DNA of 6,799 bases from JBDHZU01 sp039812085 (GTDB lineage: Bacteria > Actinomycetota > Actinomycetes > S36-B12 > UBA10799), in assembly GCA_039812085.1 (NCBI GenBank), contig JBDHZU010000107.1, positions 1 to 6,799 of the forward strand, read 5' to 3'. Shown piece after piece: positions 5,515 to 6,799 of the stretch. Within the stretch, counting starts at the first letter, position 1, and every line of letters starts with the position of its first letter. The notes beneath the pieces were generated by a model. It worked only from the letters and a program-made list of their open reading frames with translations, did no database searches and had not been told where the DNA came from. The position numbers were made by a program, and so were the translations under genes.

Positions 5515-6746
5515 CATACGTCCAGACGATGAGCGGCCGTTGTGGTTGTGACTGCGAGGTCCCCAAGTTGTTCACGCATGCCCACGACATCACCGATGAC
5601 GACGACTGCTGGGGCGGTCGCGGTGATTGCTCCGGTTGCGCCATCGAGCAAGGTTCCGGTGGTGGTTCGTGCGTTGTGGGTCCAGCCTGATTCCAGAACA
5701 GCTAGGCCGGTCTCTTTGTCGCGTCCGGCCAAGATGAGTGACTCGGCAATGTCGTGCAGGTGCCGGGCGCCCATAAGCAGAACCAGAGTGGTGGTGGCGG
5801 GCAGTGCGACCGCTGCTTGGCACACGTCCTCTGCGCCTTCATGTGCGGACAACACGGCAAAGCCATGTGAGATGCCGCGATGAGTCACCGGGATTCCGGC
5901 GGCGGCGGCAACGCTGATTGCACTCGTTACTCCAGGGACGACCTCGACCTCAACCCCGGCTTCGATGCATGCGAGAGCTTCCTCGCCGCCGCGTCCGAGA
6001 ACGAACGGATCGCCACCCTTGACTCGAACAACTCGTTTCCCGGCCAAAGCGTGTTCCACGATCAGTTGGTTGATCTGCGACTGATCGGCAGCATGACGTC
6101 CGGGCGCCTTGCCCACATCAATAACGAGGGCGTCGGTTCGGTGCTGCCATAGCTCGCGAGGGGCCAACCGATCGATGACCAAAACATCGGCCTCAGCAAT
6201 CACGCGTGCACCGCGGACTGTGACCAGCTCTGGATCGCCTGGACCGGCACCCACGAGCGCGACCCGACCTGGTCCAGATCGCGTGCGCTGTGCAGCGACG
6301 GGTAGACGTCCGTTGCTGAGTTGCTCACTAATAGCGGCTCGAAGTCGTTGGGTGCGACGAGGGTCATCCCCACCGAATACGGCAATCAGGATGCCGTCCG
6401 GACCAGCAACTGGGGTCATCGTCCGGGCGGTGCCCTTTTCAGCGGCTGCAGCATTGACGCACCACACTCGGGCAGCGTGCGCTGCCTTGGCCACTGCGTC
6501 ATCGATCGTTCCGGTGGCAGAAATGACCAGCCATGATTGCGCGATATCGCTCTCGCGGAACTCGCGTACGTGGTGAGTGAGTTGCCCAGATGATGCGAGG
6601 TGATGGATGAGGTCGGTTGCCTCCGGTGCGACAACCGTGACCCGAGCGCGGGCCTCCAACAGGTCAGTCACCCGACGTGATGCCACCGCACCTGCACCGA
6701 CGACTAAGACATCTTTGTCGGCCAGGTCCAGCAGGTAAGGCTTCAT
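5514..6746 (-). CDS. cysG: Siroheme synthase CysG: precorrin-2 dehydrogenase module fused to uroporphyrinogen-III C-methyltransferase
   Basis: This cytoplasmic enzyme makes sirohydrochlorin, and possibly siroheme, from uroporphyrinogen III. Residues 1-150 form the NAD-dependent dehydrogenase/ferrochelatase module: VLVVGAGAVASRRV at 13-26 is the Rossmann loop and VISATGTIDDAV follows at 74-85. Residues about 160-405 are the SAM-dependent methyltransferase: VALVGAGPGDPELVTVRGA at 162-180, VLVIDRL with Asp192, VRVKGGDPFVLGRGGEE at 240-256, VVPGVTSAISVAAAAGIPVT at 269-288 and LMGARHL with Met325. At 410 residues it is shorter than E. coli CysG (457); the linker between modules is reduced, so the dimerisation segment is largely missing. 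The stretch expected to carry the catalytic Asp (E. coli NVVDA, Asp104) reads CVNAAAAEKG at 96-105 with no acidic residue before Glu103, so chelation or oxidation by this module may be impaired. ATG 6746 overlaps the preceding stop (ATGA), indicating translational coupling. The chelatase gene follows after 97 bases. Confidence 0.93.
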   Translation of the reverse strand: MKPYLLDLADKDVLVVGAGAVASRRVTDLLEARARVTVVAPEATDLIHHLASSGQLTHHVREFRESDIAQSWLVISATGTIDDAVAKAAHAARVWCVNAAAAEKGTARTMTPVAGPDGILIAVFGGDDPRRTQRLRAAISEQLSNGRLPVAAQRTRSGPGRVALVGAGPGDPELVTVRGARVIAEADVLVIDRLAPRELWQHRTDALVIDVGKAPGRHAADQSQINQLIVEHALAGKRVVRVKGGDPFVLGRGGEEALACIEAGVEVEVVPGVTSAISVAAAAGIPVTHRGISHGFAVLSAHEGAEDVCQAAVALPATTTLVLLMGARHLHDIAESLILAGRDKETGLAVLESGWTHNARTTTGTLLDGATGAITATAPAVVVIGDVVGMREQLGDLAVTTTTAAHRLDV

Positions 6747-6799
6747 AGCTTGTCGCCCAACAATCCGCGTTGTCGCAGTACACGCTTCTCCAGCGGAGC
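6743..6799 (-). CDS. C-terminal end of an unidentified gene upstream of cysG (partial)
   Basis: Eighteen codons run from the window edge to a TGA at 6745-6743 that overlaps the cysG ATG by two bases. The visible end reads APLEKRVLRQRGLLGDKL, rich in Arg and Leu. The ATGA junction is typical of tightly coupled operon genes, which is the main evidence that this short open stretch is real coding sequence. I do not recognise the family from 18 residues. Genes of sulfate or nitrite assimilation are common in this position in actinobacteria, but nothing here identifies one. Confidence 0.55.
   Translation of the reverse strand, partial: APLEKRVLRQRGLLGDKL

Noticed and set aside
6109..6576. Plus-strand 155-codon frame opposite cysG
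   Set aside because: It lies wholly within the conserved cysG frame and its product is low-complexity Ser/Arg/Ala/Pro.

Overview
This window is ordinary chromosomal DNA from a member of the Actinobacteria (Actinomycetota). The best evidence is the gene filling its left half. It encodes a Kgd-type 2-oxoglutarate enzyme in which a lipoyl-less SucB-like acyltransferase domain is fused to the SucA-like E1 domain, an architecture characteristic of this phylum. G+C looks moderately high by eye (roughly high-50s percent) and GTG starts are frequent. I cannot place it below phylum level. I see no mobile element, CRISPR array, tRNA or rRNA, and no gene-free stretch over 300 bases.

Layout. (1) 1-3248, minus strand: kgd, running off the left edge, so its last part is missing. 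(2) 3249-3470: a divergent intergenic region of about 220 bases holding the start signals of kgd and of the next gene, with several inverted repeats. (3) 3471-4610, plus strand: a secreted zinc amidase (N-acetylmuramoyl-L-alanine amidase, Amidase_2/PGRP fold) with a basic C-terminal region that resembles a peptidoglycan-binding module. (4) 5416-4616, minus strand: a two-domain CbiX/SirB-type sirohydrochlorin chelatase whose end lies 5 bases from the end of the amidase gene. (5) 6746-5514, minus strand: a CysG-type siroheme synthase (precorrin-2 dehydrogenase module plus uroporphyrinogen-III methyltransferase). (6) 6799-6743, minus strand: the last 18 codons of an unidentified gene overlapping the cysG start by an ATGA junction.

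How they fit together. The cysG-chelatase pair forms a siroheme route: uroporphyrinogen III is methylated twice to precorrin-2, oxidised to sirohydrochlorin, then loaded with iron to give siroheme, the cofactor of assimilatory sulfite and nitrite reductases. The upstream gene probably belongs to the same operon. Kgd belongs to central carbon metabolism (TCA cycle and glutamate node) and the amidase to cell-wall turnover. Neither has an obvious link to siroheme.

I did not find a convincing undescribed system. The points most worth checking are: the CysG dehydrogenase module seems to lack the family's catalytic aspartate while a dedicated chelatase sits next door; the amidase has an endolysin-like layout; mutually exclusive inverted repeats lie just upstream of the amidase; and a candidate terminator for the siroheme operon is embedded in the 3' end of the convergent amidase gene.
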